Assembly (NCBI GenBank): GCA_023525975.1
Contig: CM042044.1
Span: 13,502,501 to 13,566,500, forward strand
Direction: 5' to 3'
Source of the DNA: Smallanthus sonchifolius
Lineage: Eukaryota > Streptophyta > Magnoliopsida > Asterales > Asteraceae
DNA: 64,000 nt
Shown: positions 47,545 through 61,200 of the stretch, piece by piece
How positions within the stretch are numbered: position 1 is the first letter of the stretch
How the letters are laid out: each line of letters opens with the position of its first letter
Position numbers and translations under genes: made by a program
The notes under the pieces: model-generated
What the model was told of the DNA's origin: nothing
The model's database searches: none
What the model saw: only the letters and a program-made list of their open reading frames with translations

Positions 47545-48060
47545 TATATATATATATATTTGTTCGTTGCCTGAGGTGTAACTCTTTGGATCGTACCTTA
47601 ATAGTAACGTTGACTTAATTGACGATCGGACATCATATATCTAACATGTTATGGGCCTTACCTTTTAGGTGCCTATGTGGCTAGCCAACTGTTGTACAAC
47701 TGGGGTGATGACGGTCACTAAGGGGATTACCGAGATCCTTGAAGTTGGTACGATTTACCTTGCGGGGTAGTCGTGCTTAAAGTTTGGTACTTGTGCCTTA
47801 CGGGGTGCAGTGCTTGAAGTTTGGTACGTGCATCATTGTGATGTCGTGATTGAAGTTTGGTGTTGAATGGCTTAAGTATCGGGCCCTAGGTTTCTCCGCC
47901 TACAGGTAGTGTAGGTGTTGAAGGGCCTAGTGGTGGTGATCCTTAGGTTTCTCCACCGGTATGTGATGTATGGAATTGACGGTTACGAAAAGGCGCATAT
48001 TCGATATGTTCGTTGACTTATAGTTTATGTTATGTTATTGCATGTTTTCGTACGCTTTTA
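47545..48060 (+). mobile_element. LTR/leader-like remnant related to 6.8 kb
   Basis: 47,552-47,647 matches 6,835-6,930 (shared ACCTTAATAGTAACGTTGA and CGATCGGACATCATATAT). The following ~400 bp has the repeated phrase TTGAAGTTTGGTRC and CCTAGGTTTCTCCRCC, typical of a non-coding retroelement leader. No domains. Confidence 0.6.
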
Positions 48061-48627
48061 TTAATGAAGTTAAGTGATATGTCTTTGAAAAATATTTAAA
48101 GTTAATGTTTTATGTAAAAGTTAGAACTCATCAGCGTAGCTGACTTTTAGTATGCAGAATAAGGTTAATGACAGGTACGAAGAACCAACCAAAAAACATA
48201 TATAAAACAAGAAAACCTTAAGCGAAGAATTAGACAATAACCGTACACATACCAACATTCGCATGCAAGCACCGATCGGAAAAATAGAAAAGAAAAGAAC
48301 CGGAGCGATGATATACATAATCAGAAAATATTGCAGGGCCACGTGTGGAGAAAGGCAAAAAGGTTAAGTGACGTGTTATTATCTCAACAATCTAAATCAC
48401 CAGCAACAATTTAATATTATTAAATAAAACAACCAATAAAATTAAAGAACTGGATGTTTATAGAATATAATAATTTATTTACCGATCTATATTTCTAGAA
48501 ACAAAAATAGCAATTTTACGTCCTCCAAATGTGGCTCAAAGTATGGCCCAACTTGTGATCAGTGACGCAAATAAAGAGCCCAAATTTTAGTCAAAGGTCT
48601 TTTATATAGCTATATTAAACATCAACG
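48061..48627. other. No gene supported
   Basis: AT-rich. A 73-codon frame on the - strand (48,121-48,342) is hydrophobic but has no recognisable family. Confidence 0.4.
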
Positions 48628-48640
48628 TTCGCCTTTATCT

Positions 48641-49211
48641 TTTTTTTTGAAACGGTAAATGGAATGTGTTAGTTAAAAACACTCAAGCCGGGGAGCCGCA
48701 GATACACCATAATCGTCCGGTCTGACAATTCAAAATATTAATATATCAATGTATTCTAAACTGAAAAGCATTCCAATCTTTCCAAATGATTTTTTTGATC
48801 TTTTTGATACCTATAGGTACGCCGATTCCTTAATCTGCATCACGCAATTGTAGTCCTTTGTAGTTTGTCTTCAAAAATTATTTTATCCTGGGATAACCAC
48901 ACATTCCAAATTGTTGTAAGCAAAATTACATAGATTAATTTTTTCCAATCTTTTGAAACTTGTAAGTTTTCCATGAAACCTAGTACTTCCATGATTGAAC
49001 CAAAAGAAGAATGGCAAAGAGTTTTGCACCAAACCCAAATTTGCCACCAAATTGATTTTGCAAAAATGCATGTCACCAACATATGATCTGCACTTTCTTG
49101 ATGTATCCCACAATTGGGACAAAGTGGGTTGACAATCATTACCCCTCTAGCTTCCAAAGCATTCTTTGTGGCAATTCTTCCATCCAAAGCCCTCCTTGAA
49201 AACAATCGAAA
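48641..49211 (-). mobile_element. 5'-truncated LINE with zf-RVT remnant
   Basis: The - strand frame 49205-48840 matches the zinc-binding domain after LINE reverse transcriptases: CPNC, 8 residues, H, 4 residues, C, then IWWQIWVWC and TTIWNVWLSQDKIIF. The element's 3' end is an A-tail, seen as the T-run at 48,639-48,648. The flanking 13-mers TTCGCCTTTATCT (48628-48640) and TTCACATTTATCT (49212-49224) look like a decayed target duplication. Only the 3' end was copied, as is usual for LINEs. Confidence 0.8.
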
Positions 49212-49472
49212 TTCACATTTATCTTTATCTTTATCTATATCTATATCTATAGACTATATCTATACTACATAATAAACAAGTTAATTGGATGAACACGTGT
49301 CATCTTTCTAGGGCCTTAGACATTTGGTTTTCTCACCCTCTCTTCTATTAATAATCAACTTTATAATTTTAGACAACTAAATTAATAAATCGTTTTAATT
49401 TTTAGATTTTTATCTATTGAATTTTAAATTCAAAGTTTTGTTTATAGCAACTAAATTGTTCAATTATATTCT
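49212..49472. other. No gene; CTTTAT/CTATAT microsatellite, then duplication breakpoint
   Basis: A short microsatellite runs to about 49,260, followed by unremarkable AT-rich DNA until the sequence switches to a CACTA interior at 49,473. Confidence 0.6.
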
Positions 49473-52137
49473 TACAAAAAAGGCCTTTAATGACACGCAA
49501 TGCGTGTCATTAAAGGGGGTAGATGACACGCAAAAGCGTGTCAAGGAAAGCCCTGTCATAAAAGGTATATGACACATATTTGTGTGTCATCTGTTTATAA
49601 CACGCATTTTATGACACGCAATGCGTGTCAAGGAAGGCCCTGTCATAAATAGAGGATGACGTGCATTTGTGTGTCATAAAATGCGTGTCACTATTTTAGC
49701 TTGTTTAAAAAAAATTATATAATTATTAATCTTCACATTAAATGACAATTAATGTCTCATAATACAAAATAAAATACATATATAGCAAAACAATACATTT
49801 CATATAATATTTCATTAAATACTAATTGACATTTCAAAAGTGGTCAATATTTCACAAATGTTAATACAAATTTCAACGGAAAATGAAGTTTGACACAAAA
49901 GTACACCATTTTTCACGAATTTTATCCATATCAGTATCCGTGTATTCATCTTTCCTTACCCAACCTAAGAAAAAAACTATAAACAAGTTAAGACACATAA
50001 CCACAAACATTCTACAATAGCAAAAAAAATTGTATTATTATATATGTCACTCCTCAAATAATCGTCTTGTAATAGCTAATGTTATAAATACTAATAATAA
50101 AAGAGTTCATTTCCTCTCTCATCTTTTTTTACCATCTTGAAAACTCAATTATCCTATATTTGCTAATTTAGAAAGGAGATCGAAACATTACTAATAGTTC
50201 AACAAGCTTGTTGAACAATTAAGCACTAGAAACAAAAAAATGTACTTTTATTGAGAAAAAAAAAGCACCTGATTGAATGCTTAATTGAATTAAAATTTTC
50301 GACTATGAATTCTAATTCAACAAAATAAACCAAATTATCCATTTCACTTTTATAAGCAACAAAAAGGCTTCAAAAGATTAAGCAACTGAAAACCCCCAAC
50401 CGGATTAACAACTAGAACTAGTGTGATTATTAGAAAGTGTGTTATACATGATCACTAACATGTAACAATGTTTAATACAACCTGTGATAATGAATATGGC
50501 ATAAGAAGTTTACCTTGTGCAAGAAAAACACCTGATTTCTTGCAATGAACAACACCCTCTAAATCTTCAGAAGTCACTTCCTCCCCTGTAGCAGCCTGGA
50601 AACCAGTCATTTAGATGCATACAATAGACCCACATGAAAACAAGTCATGAAACATATGATATAACACCAAAAGACAAATATACCACAAAAAAAAACATAA
50701 AAGTTACCAAGAACGAAATTAAACTAACCTTCACTAGTGGAGGCCATGCTAGGAATAGGGTACCCTTTCCTTTGACCATAACACTTTCACCGGCCATCGC
50801 AGGCATGTAGGCACCACCTGCTGTGCACGAACCTAATACTAGAGCAATTTGGGGAATACCTTCTGATGACATAAGGCCTTCATTATAGATCACTCTACCA
50901 AAATGCTTTTTATCAGGTAAAACCTCAGCTTGTTTTGAAAGAAAAGCACCACCACTATCAACAAGATATATACCTAGTAATTTCTTTTGTATTAACTACT
51001 TAAAAATCATATTTTTGATTTTAATCAAAAAAGGTATACAATACTAGTAAATGTCATTAAGATAAATTATTCGAACCAATATTTCTAAAGACAAATACCT
51101 ACAAATGCAAAAGCAAAAATGCACCATTAACGTACTAGAAACAAAATTCCACTACATATAGTTCCATCACTGCTTACTGATTCAACACTTTCTGTTCCTG
51201 TTGACCAAACACCAGCAATCAAACATCATTTTGACATCCATTACACAAAAGAATTTGATATACAGCAAACGAATTAACCCTAGGAAACTTGAAACATGGT
51301 TCAGATAGATATACCTCCGGATTTTTTGTAAGCAGACACAAAACACGGTTCAAAAGAATTTGCATAGACATTATAGTAACATACCTCATCAGATTGGCTT
51401 ACTCGTCAATCGATTTACTCCAACCTCTCGTGCCTAGTCAGGATGTGTTTGAAAGAGATGAAATCGCCGGAGAAAAGATAGTGATTATCGATTTCTGTAC
51501 CTGAATGTTTGAATCGGAAATTTATATACCTGGTCAGTTTGCTTCAAAGCCCTAACGAGCGGAGGAGTTTTTGAATCGGAAATTTATATACCTGGTCAGT
51601 TTGCTTCAAAACCCTAATGAGCGGAGGAGTTTTTGAATCGAAAATTTCTATACCTGAATGTGAGCGGATGAGTGTTTAAATCGCCTTCAGTTTGCTTCAA
51701 ATCCCTTATGAACAGAAGAACAACGAAGGAGTGGTTTGAATCACCGTCGCTTGCCCTATCGTGCCCGATGTTATCGCCGGAGGAGAGGTTTGAGTCGACG
51801 TCGCTTGTCCTCTGGTGCGTGTTAGGGATTTGAACTGAAGATGAAACTATTTTTCCCCTCTGGTGTGAGTTAGGGCCGGTGATATTCAACTTTTCTGAGA
51901 TAGCGCGCAAATGAAATGAGCGGGGTTTTAAATTAAAAGATGTTAAAGATTACATGCATATTAAATAAGTGTATTTCCTATTTTTTTTAAATATGACATT
52001 AAAAGAAGACATGCATTTTTGTGTGTCTTAGCTCGCGTGTCATTAAAGCCTAGTTTTGCTAGTATGACACTAAAACGATGACACATACTTTGCACGTCAT
52101 AGTTCGCGTGTTATTAAAGGTCTATTTTCTAGTAGTG
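49473..52137. mobile_element. CACTA element, second copy, left 6 bp missing
   Basis: Same as the element at 25,673. The right end GTAGTG and following TCA (52138-52140) are intact, but the left CACTAC and its TCA are absent because the duplication junction lies inside the terminal repeat. It should therefore no longer be mobile. Confidence 0.9.
50514..50973 (-). pseudogene. Captured methylcrotonoyl-CoA carboxylase beta exons, second copy
   Basis: Exons 50973-50729 and 50595-50514 are identical in reading to the first copy at 26,720-27,179. No extra damage seen. Confidence 0.86.
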
Positions 52138-52140
52138 TCA

Positions 52141-53070
52141 CTTCATATATATACAACGATCTAAGTCATAATATGACATAATGAAGGCTATAATGGACAA
52201 CTAAAGAACAATCAAGGCGCAGTATGGTCCATTAAGGACACTATGACGTGTTATTGGCAGTTAACATCTAATATAACTCACTACAATCCTATACATACCT
52301 TTAAGACATAATATGACATAATTTAGGCTATAATTGGCCATCAAGAGCAATCAAGGCCTAATATGGTCCATTAAGGAAAGTTTTACAATATATTGGACGT
52401 TAACATCTAATATGACTAATTTCAGTCCTACACAATGTTCTAAGATATACTATGACATAAAAAAGGCTATAATGGGCCATTAAGAGCAATTAAGGCCCAA
52501 TATGGTCCATTAAGGAAAGTATGACATGTAATTGGTCGTAAACATCTAATACGACTCACTACAACCCTATACAACCCACTAAGACATAATATGATATAAT
52601 AAATGTTATAATTGGCCATTAAGAGTAATCAATGCCATTATGATCCATTAAGGAATGTATTGCATGGAATTGGCCGTTAACATCTATTATGACTCACTGT
52701 AGTCATATACTAACCTCTAAAACATATGTTATAATGGACCATTAAGAGTAGTCAATGCCTAGTATGGTCCATTAAGGAATATATGACATGTTATTGGCCA
52801 TTAACATCTATTATGACTCAATTTAGTCCTATACTAACCTTTAAAACATAATAAGATATAATGAAGGCTAATGGGTCACTAAAGAGCAATGAATGCCCAG
52901 TACGGTCCATTGAGGAAGGTATGACAGGTTATTAGTCGTTTACATCTAATATGACTCGCTGCATCATATACATCCGTCTAAAACATAATATTACATAACG
53001 AAGGCTATAATGGGCCGTTAATAGCAATTAAGGGCCAGTATGGTCCACAAAAGTAAGTATGTCGTGTTAT
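52141..53070. repeat. ~139-bp satellite, second copy of block 3
   Basis: Matches 28,347-29,276 with very few changes. Confidence 0.85.
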
Positions 53071-56000
53071 TGTTTGACTAATATATGTCCAAGCAACGAC
53101 ATTTGACAAAACTGCTAACAAGGTAAGATCCAAAGAGTTACATTTTGGGCAACGATTACGATCACCGAATATATTAATAGTTAAATAGTCCATTACACGA
53201 ATATAATGAAAGGCAAGACAGTTATTTATGAAATAATTATATGGACAAACAGATACTTTTGGACATGATGATTATTTATGAAATAACCATTAATATTATT
53301 AATTGGATTAATAATAAGCCGCCAGAAATAGGTTTGGAACATATTAATTAATTAAGGTATTTAATTGTGATTATAATTATATTGGATATTATATAGTTGT
53401 ATTTAATTAACTAACTGTTAGTTAGTAAAAAAAATAGATAATACAAGTTCATTACATGTAATTATGGGATAATTGAATGAACTTAATTGTAGTTAGAGAA
53501 TTACTAAACCCTAATCTTGGAGAACACGTTAGGTGAATATAAAGGGATTTAGATGGATGCTAAATCATAAGAGAGATTGATCAAGTTTTAAAGAGTTAAA
53601 ACCCTAGCTCTTCTCCTCTACCCTCTAGCCTTCGGTTCACCACCGTTGGCCACTACAGCCACCGCCGGAGGCCGTCGCCTGCACTTCTGTTAGATGACGT
53701 TCTCCGTTAATCATCGTGAACCCGGTTTATTCCCTTTGATCTAGTTTTGTCAGTTTCGGATATTGTTACTCGGTTACTGTCATGTTCTAGCTTTGCGGGT
53801 GATTTACGAGTAATATGAAAGAGTTCATATTAACGGGTGTTCTTGGAGATTGGATATGAAGGAGTTCAAACCCAAGAGGATATTCGTGTGTACCAGATCT
53901 AGCGGCTGGATCGTTGTCTCAAGGTGTTGAGCTTAATCAATCAGTCGGTTACACGAATTGTATAAAGGTTCTAAACCCCCTATAGTTGTTTGTTTTCTTA
54001 TAGGTTTGCATCTAGACTTATGGTGGGCAGTATAGGGTAATGGCCTAGACTGGTCCGTGTGTATTTTCCGCTTCGTTTATTTATTTATTCTGATCAAAAC
54101 TGTCACACCCCCAAATTTATTTACTTAATAAATAAATACAGGTTGCAACGATTGGTTCATTACACGATGGCGGAAGCTGTAATAGTGATTTCTAAAGTAA
54201 TGAGTACTTTTACAAATACAAATGTGAAGTAATACAATGATTTAAATCCTTCTAGATCAATGATGGACTTGAGACTTGGTAAACTATGCTCTTCAGCCAC
54301 TAGGGTTTAATCTAGTTAGATAGCCTATTCCAACCGAGCCTTAGCTAAGTGATACCTGAAAAACATACTTAAAAATGTCAACACAAAGGTTGGTGGGTTC
54401 ACAGGTTTGATTGTTGCAATGTAAAGTGATTTTCCTTGAAAACATTGATATTGTGTACATGGCCATGATACGAAACTGTTTTCCTTGAAAACATTGAAAA
54501 TATGTACACGGGTTTAATGTAAGGTTGTTTTCCTCGAAAACGTGTGATGACTTCATAGTCATAAAATGAGTAGTTTTCTCAATGAAAACATGTGATAACG
54601 TCATAGTCATAAAATAAGTCGTTTTTCCTGAAAACATTGATACTGTGTAAATGGCCATAATATGAAACTGTTTTCCTTGAAAACATTGATAAAAAAAACA
54701 TTTCCACGTAAACGAATGGCAAAACCATTAGTGTATAAGTGATTGGCAGATCCATCTGCACGAAAACGTTTCAATGAATATGATAAGCAAAACAAGTAAT
54801 GTTGACCCATTTGTAGACTAGCTAGGAATACAAATAATATGTACATACATGAGGTATAACCAAACCATGACACATGTGTTTTGCCCCTCGCTCATACCTC
54901 ACGAGCAATGTTTGAACACTATGCGGTCATTTGGCCAGAGGGACCCATGGTTAGCGCGACTAACCATGACCGGGGGTGTCAATCCCAATAGTACTATCCA
55001 TAGAATCCCAGGCTAACCTATAGCTAATGGTTATAAATATGATGGTCAGGGGACTTCAAGCGCTCTATATGTGTTAACTCATGCAAACATAAAGGTCGGG
55101 TCTTGTTTTCTTGCTACCATATGAAAATGTTTGTAAGTACGTTTTATGTTTTTTTTTCCGAATGTATCAGGCATTGATGTTCCCAACGGTAGTAAACAAT
55201 GATGTCTCATGTTTTCAAACTTGTAAGCAAGTATGTTCCCCCCCCCCCCTGGTGTTTCTAAAACATTTAAAAGTTAAAAGGGGGTTGTGAAACTCACCTG
55301 GAGGTGTGTTAGGGGCGATCTTGTCCCTTAAGTAGTAATGGAACCGAAGGTCTACCTGATATGATGGTAACAGTATGGTGTCCTACTTGAATCCTACGAT
55401 ATCTGTAGGTACTTAATGAGATTTATAGATTAACCCTAATAATGTAAAAAAAAAAGAGTCTAAACGCGTGTTGAGTTATCACGCGTGCGGTTGAGCTTGA
55501 CTGATTCGTTAGAATGTAGTGACTATTTGACAGACAATCTCCATCATATTTATTTTGTATAGACCGTGTTGTAACACAAATATAATATAATTGTTTTCAC
55601 GTTCAAGTAACACTAATTACTAATTGTATGTATCATTTGTTAATCATGTTTAAAGTCCTTGTCTAATCGATTACCATTTACGAATACGCTTACTCGTATA
55701 TCAGTAATTATGTATCTTAGTTGTAACGAAGTCTCGAGGTTAAACATACACGCGTACGGGCATTTAATATTAATTTATAAGTTAATATTTATTTTTACCG
55801 ATAACGAATCATTTAATGCTCAACGTATTTCAACCGCACACACGTTCAACTTACGTGTAATTAAATATAATCATATTAGCGTGTGTTTTATACCTTTCGA
55901 AAGTCTCGTTTACGCACCGATACGCCCTAAACCTTACGGTTCATGTATTGACTGAGTTTGACTTTTCTTCACCGGCGTTGACTGAGTTTGACCAGGTTTG

Positions 56001-57574
56001 ACTAAGGCTCGGGATGTCGTATCCTTGTGGATCGGGACGATCAACTACCATGTGAAACGAGATCTGATTGTGTAGTACTCGTCGTAGGATCGGGAGTCGT
56101 CGGAAAAAGTCTCTGTTCGCCGGAATTATCTAAACAGAAATTTAACACTACAAATGTATAGATCGAAACCCGAAAGACATTATAACGAGATGGGCTCACC
56201 GGAAACTACCTGAACTTGCCGGAAAACCGATTCCGTCGGATCGGGGCTGATCTGACTCGTAACCACTCATCTCGCCGTCACCATGGCTGTCGGAGTTCCA
56301 GCTCGTCGGATAAACGGAGACGGCCGGAAAAGCGGTTCGCCGCCATCTCCTCGTCCCCCCCCCCCCCCGCCACCATTCCGTCATCGCCTATGTCCATCGT
56401 CGTGGGCTTCGTTCTACGTGCCAACACACTCCCAAACCTACCGGAAAACCATGGATCTCACCGGAGCACCCTGTGGTGGCGGAACCCTAGCCGTCGCCAT
56501 CTTTGGAGGCGTTTTTCCACCGCCACCGCTGCGAATCTAACGGAACCACTACTACCATTGGAATTAGGGCGTTGAGGAGAACCGGAAAAAGTGGTGCACT
56601 TGCCGCCACTCGCCGCTGCCGGCACCGGCACCGCCATACTCCGCCGTCTGCCGCCCTCGTTACACGGCTGTGCCGCCGCAAGTTCGCCGGAGGGGGCCGC
56701 CGGAATGTGGTCGGATCCCCCCTCCCTTCTCACTACCCTCTCTCTCTTAAAATGTGTTAGGAGGCTCTCAAATGAGGAAGTGTTGAGAAAAAAAGTTTAT
56801 ATATAGCTAGGGTTAAGATGGGGGTTTTCAAAGGTAAAAATACTGGTTAGCTGAAAACGCGTACACGTTCAAAACTCCGTAACGTCTCAAATTTTTGGAG
56901 TACTATTTTAAAATACTTAGCATTATGAAACATTATTAATAATTATCATATACGTATTTAAATCGTGAAGTTTTACGTTTCAATTGATGCACGAACCGGT
57001 ACACGTCGGTACTGCGTTTCTAACGCATTTGTTCTTTTTAATGTTTCACGCTCTGAGTTTACAAAATATTATTTTATTAATAATTATAAGGTAACTATTT
57101 ATCATATTTTACGCATCGGTAACAATCGTACCGTTATTGTCAGTCTTACGAGCATCTAACGCGGTTTAACGTTCTTATACACGTACTACACGTGTATTTA
57201 TCTGAACGATCTTCCAAATGAATATTGATACTAATTATTAATTCATTATCTTACTGATTCATTTTACCGAGTATTCGGTAATAAACCAATGTCTGACGCG
57301 TTTAACGGTTAAAATACTGAATCGCGTACGTTCTTGTATCTTTTCTTAAATTCTCAGTATCACTTAACTAGTCATTAGACGAAATCAAGTGGCTAGTATG
57401 ATATTCGGGTTATGAAAATTGGGTCTCTAACGGGCTTGGATCCTTATTGGGCCTCTAATGGGCTTGGATTTATGTTGGGCCTAGTTGGGTTTAGCCCAAC
57501 AATTAGGTTTTGATTCTGAAAATTTGCAGGTGTCACAAAAACTGTTTTGAAACCGTATGCACGAAACCCCAACA
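53071..57574. mobile_element. Solo LTR with nested solo LTR, second copy
   Basis: Outer element 53071-57574; inner element 54101-57537 flanked by AAAAC as in copy 1. The poly-C run near 55,238 is shorter than in copy 1. Hairpin array E recurs at about 54,429-54,684. The open frames around 56,196-56,806 are the GC-rich part of the inner LTR. Confidence 0.85.
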
Positions 57575-57579
57575 TTTAT

Positions 57580-58134
57580 TGGCCGTAAACATCTATTATG
57601 GGTCAATGCAGTTCTATACATCCCTCTAAGACATTAATGAAGGCTATAATGGGTTAATTAAGAGCAATCAAGGCCCAATATGGCCCATCATGGAAAGTTT
57701 GACATATTATTGGCCGTTAACATATAATATGACTAACTATAGTCTTATACAACCCTCTAAGACATAATATGACATAATATAGGCTATAAGGGGGGCATTA
57801 AGAGAAATCAAGACATAATGTGGTGCATTAAGATAACTATGACATATTATTGGCCGTTAAAATCTAATATGACTCCATGCAGACCTATACAACCCTCTAA
57901 GACATAATATGACATAATGGGCCAATAAGATAACTTAAGGCCTTATATGGTCCCTTAAGGAAGGTGTGACATGTCATTGGTCGTTAACATCTGATACGAG
58001 TCACTTCTGTCCTATACAACCATATAAGATATAATATGGCATAACCAAGGCTATAATGGGCCACTAAAAACAATCAAGGCCCAATATGGTCCATTCAAAA
58101 GGTATGACATGTTATTTGTCGTTAACATCTAATA
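57580..58134. repeat. ~139-bp satellite, second copy of block 4
   Basis: Matches 33,787-34,341 and ends with TAATA at the target site. Confidence 0.85.
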
Positions 58135-58227
58135 TGTAATATCCAAAATTTTCCCGACGAAATTTCTTTTCTAAATCCGTTATAAATACAAATATTTAGA
58201 ACCTATATTTATCTAATTTATATGCTT

Positions 58228-58270
<43 letters not shown>

Positions 58271-61200
58271 TATCTTATGGATAAAAGGCATTAAATTCTT
58301 AAAACATTATAGATTTATAATTATATAAATAATATAATACTTAAACATTTGACTATAAATCCTATAAATTATTTTATAAAAATTATAAGATAATAAAAGA
58401 TGACAAAACTTATAAGACTTACTTGGTTTTTATAAAAATAAAACATACTTATTTTTATAAATAAAGCCCAGGGACCAAAACTGCCCATTTCCGAAACTCA
58501 TTCCAAACTTAAATACATATTTCAACATAAAATGACAAGAACTACAAACTACAGGGACCTGTTTTGCAATAAGGCCAAACTCCCGAGACTGAATCCAGTC
58601 CCGAGTTCGACTCCCACCAAGACCCGGTTCCACCCCTATTTCGCGAAAACGCGATCTCCCGTCCAGATTCGTTGAACCTTGGGTTCGCCTCCCGCGTGCG
58701 ACCCGTCCCCAAGGTGCTTTAATGATCAATTTCGGCCGAGACCACACGTGAAGCCGGATTTTAATCCGATCGGCTCAACCGTCCTCTTCCCACCCGTTCG
58801 GGCATTCAATGATCAAATTGGCTATAAATAGCACCTGTACTACCTCAACGAAGTCACACACAAACTTTCTATACCTTCAATTCCACCTTATCATACTTAC
58901 ACTGTCGAAATAAACCGGCGACCGCCGACCCTGAAGTCCAGAGCCGTTCTCGTTCATTTCATTATCAAAATAGGTAATTCGACTACTCTTCCTCTTCGAT
59001 TTCAGTTAAGGATCAATAGCCCTCTGTTAAATTGCATTAACAGAGGGTTGATCACATCGTATTTGAGGGATTCGCATTCTAGGGTTCATCCGGTAATTGG
59101 GGGCGAAGTGGGATCTTGTTTATTAATTTATTTTTCCAGTATATACACCAGCGAACCCGTAGACGGGATGGTTGGTGTGTGTGTGTGTGCATGCTTGACC
59201 CGGTCCGTGACCCGGGTTCGAGCCGGTTTTGCCCATTTCATTTTTTTATGCTTTTTCAATCAGTTTTAAATACTTTAATTATTTTTATAAAATCTGTTAA
59301 ACTTTTATAAACTTAAAAATGGTTTTCAATTACATTTTTATTTTCCAGAACTAATTTAATTAATTAAACTTAACTAAAAGTTATAACAATTAAATCTTTA
59401 AAAATAGTTTTAAATACTTAAAAACTATGAAAGTGTTTTTATACTTTTATAAAACTTGTGATTTCACATAAACTATTTATTTAAAGTAAACTTTTATTAA
59501 TTGTATTTTAAAGAATTCTTTTACCGTAATCTTTAATTTACACTTATAAACTTTTAAACTTATATAATTTTTGTAAACTCATAAAAGTTTATAAAAAATT
59601 ACTTAAAAAGCATAAACTTATAAATTTGTACACTTTATAATATTTAAATCTATTTGTTTATATAAAACGAGAGAAATAATTATACTTTATTGATTTTCTA
59701 AATAATTATAAAGTTAAAAACTTTATAAAATTCAAATGAAAACTTTAAACATTTATGAACTTGTAAAACTTTATTTAAATACTTATAAACTTATAAATTA
59801 ATAGAAACTCTATTTAAAACCTATTAAACTTATGGTTCTCTTTTAGACTTTAAAAATGTTTATAAACTTATAATTAAGATATAACCATATTCTATTTAAT
59901 ATCTTATAAACTTATAAGTGTTATTATCTATTTAAACGTATTTATATTACGAATCTACTTGTATTATAAATACTTAATACTTATAAACTTAATCAAATCT
60001 CAAATGATGTATGTTGATTATTCTTGTAAATTATTTAATTCTAAATACTTAGAAAACTATTTTGATTATTCTTACCTAACTTATATAACTAATAATAGTG
60101 AAACTTTTTAATAATTATTTTAATTAATAATTATTCTAATCTATAAATCTATTAAACTTTGACATACAAGTCTTGTATCAAAACCTTTATTTTAAACTTC
60201 ATAAACACAATAAATCCCATCTCCCATTTGGAACCCTAGTCAAATCTTGAAATTCTAGATCTTTTGTCTTAGACTTTTACTTAAATCTTTAGACTTACAT
60301 ACTTAGGCTTATCGTGAGGATATTCTCCCTCAAAGTCTTGCAAACACTCAATCCTTGTCGGATACTCTTCATTCAATCCAAGTGAGTATACTTAGCCCCT
60401 TTTTCCTTTCTATACTTTTGGGGTGAAACATGTTCAAAAACATTAAACTTATGCAATTCTTGTACAACTATGATGCTTATTTAAAACTAGCACATTCATT
60501 AACTTTGATCAAGCCTATGGTAACAATGATAGATCTATTGTATTTGACCAATCCACCTTGATTGATTGACCCCTTCGGGGGGAGCCCTTGGTGATTGTTA
60601 CTGAATTAAACTTTAAACTTGAGAATTATAAGGGTAACCTGTGGGTTATGCCTAAACTTGGTTGGAGGGTTGAAGTGCACAATGTCTAAGATACTTGTTT
60701 CTCATACTTATATTATAGAATGCATATATCATAGTGAATTGTAATTCTTCTCAAATACTTGTTAAACTGTGTCAAAACCTTTGTATCTCACCAACTATTT
60801 TGTAGTTGACAGATTCTTTCACATGTTTCAGGTTCTACAACATGAGACTTTATCGTGATCACATAGGATGCTTGGACCTACAATGCTTAATCAATTAGAC
60901 TTGTATTCTTGCTATGTATTTGATTTATTCTTTGTATTGAATCTTAAATTATTTATTAATGAAATATTGAAACTTTAATAGTCAACCTTGTGCTATTGAA
61001 CAACCGCGTCCGCCCCGACGTATAATCCGCCGTCGGTTGGGGTGTGACAGATTGGTATCAGAGCCTTGGTTATAGGGAATTAGGTTATTAGACACATGAC
61101 CTAGACTATAACTTAGGAGACCCAAACATGAGTTATCTCATGTCCTCTACTAGGAAATTCTCTCCTCATTCTATTCTTAAATCTTATACGTGAACGCTTG

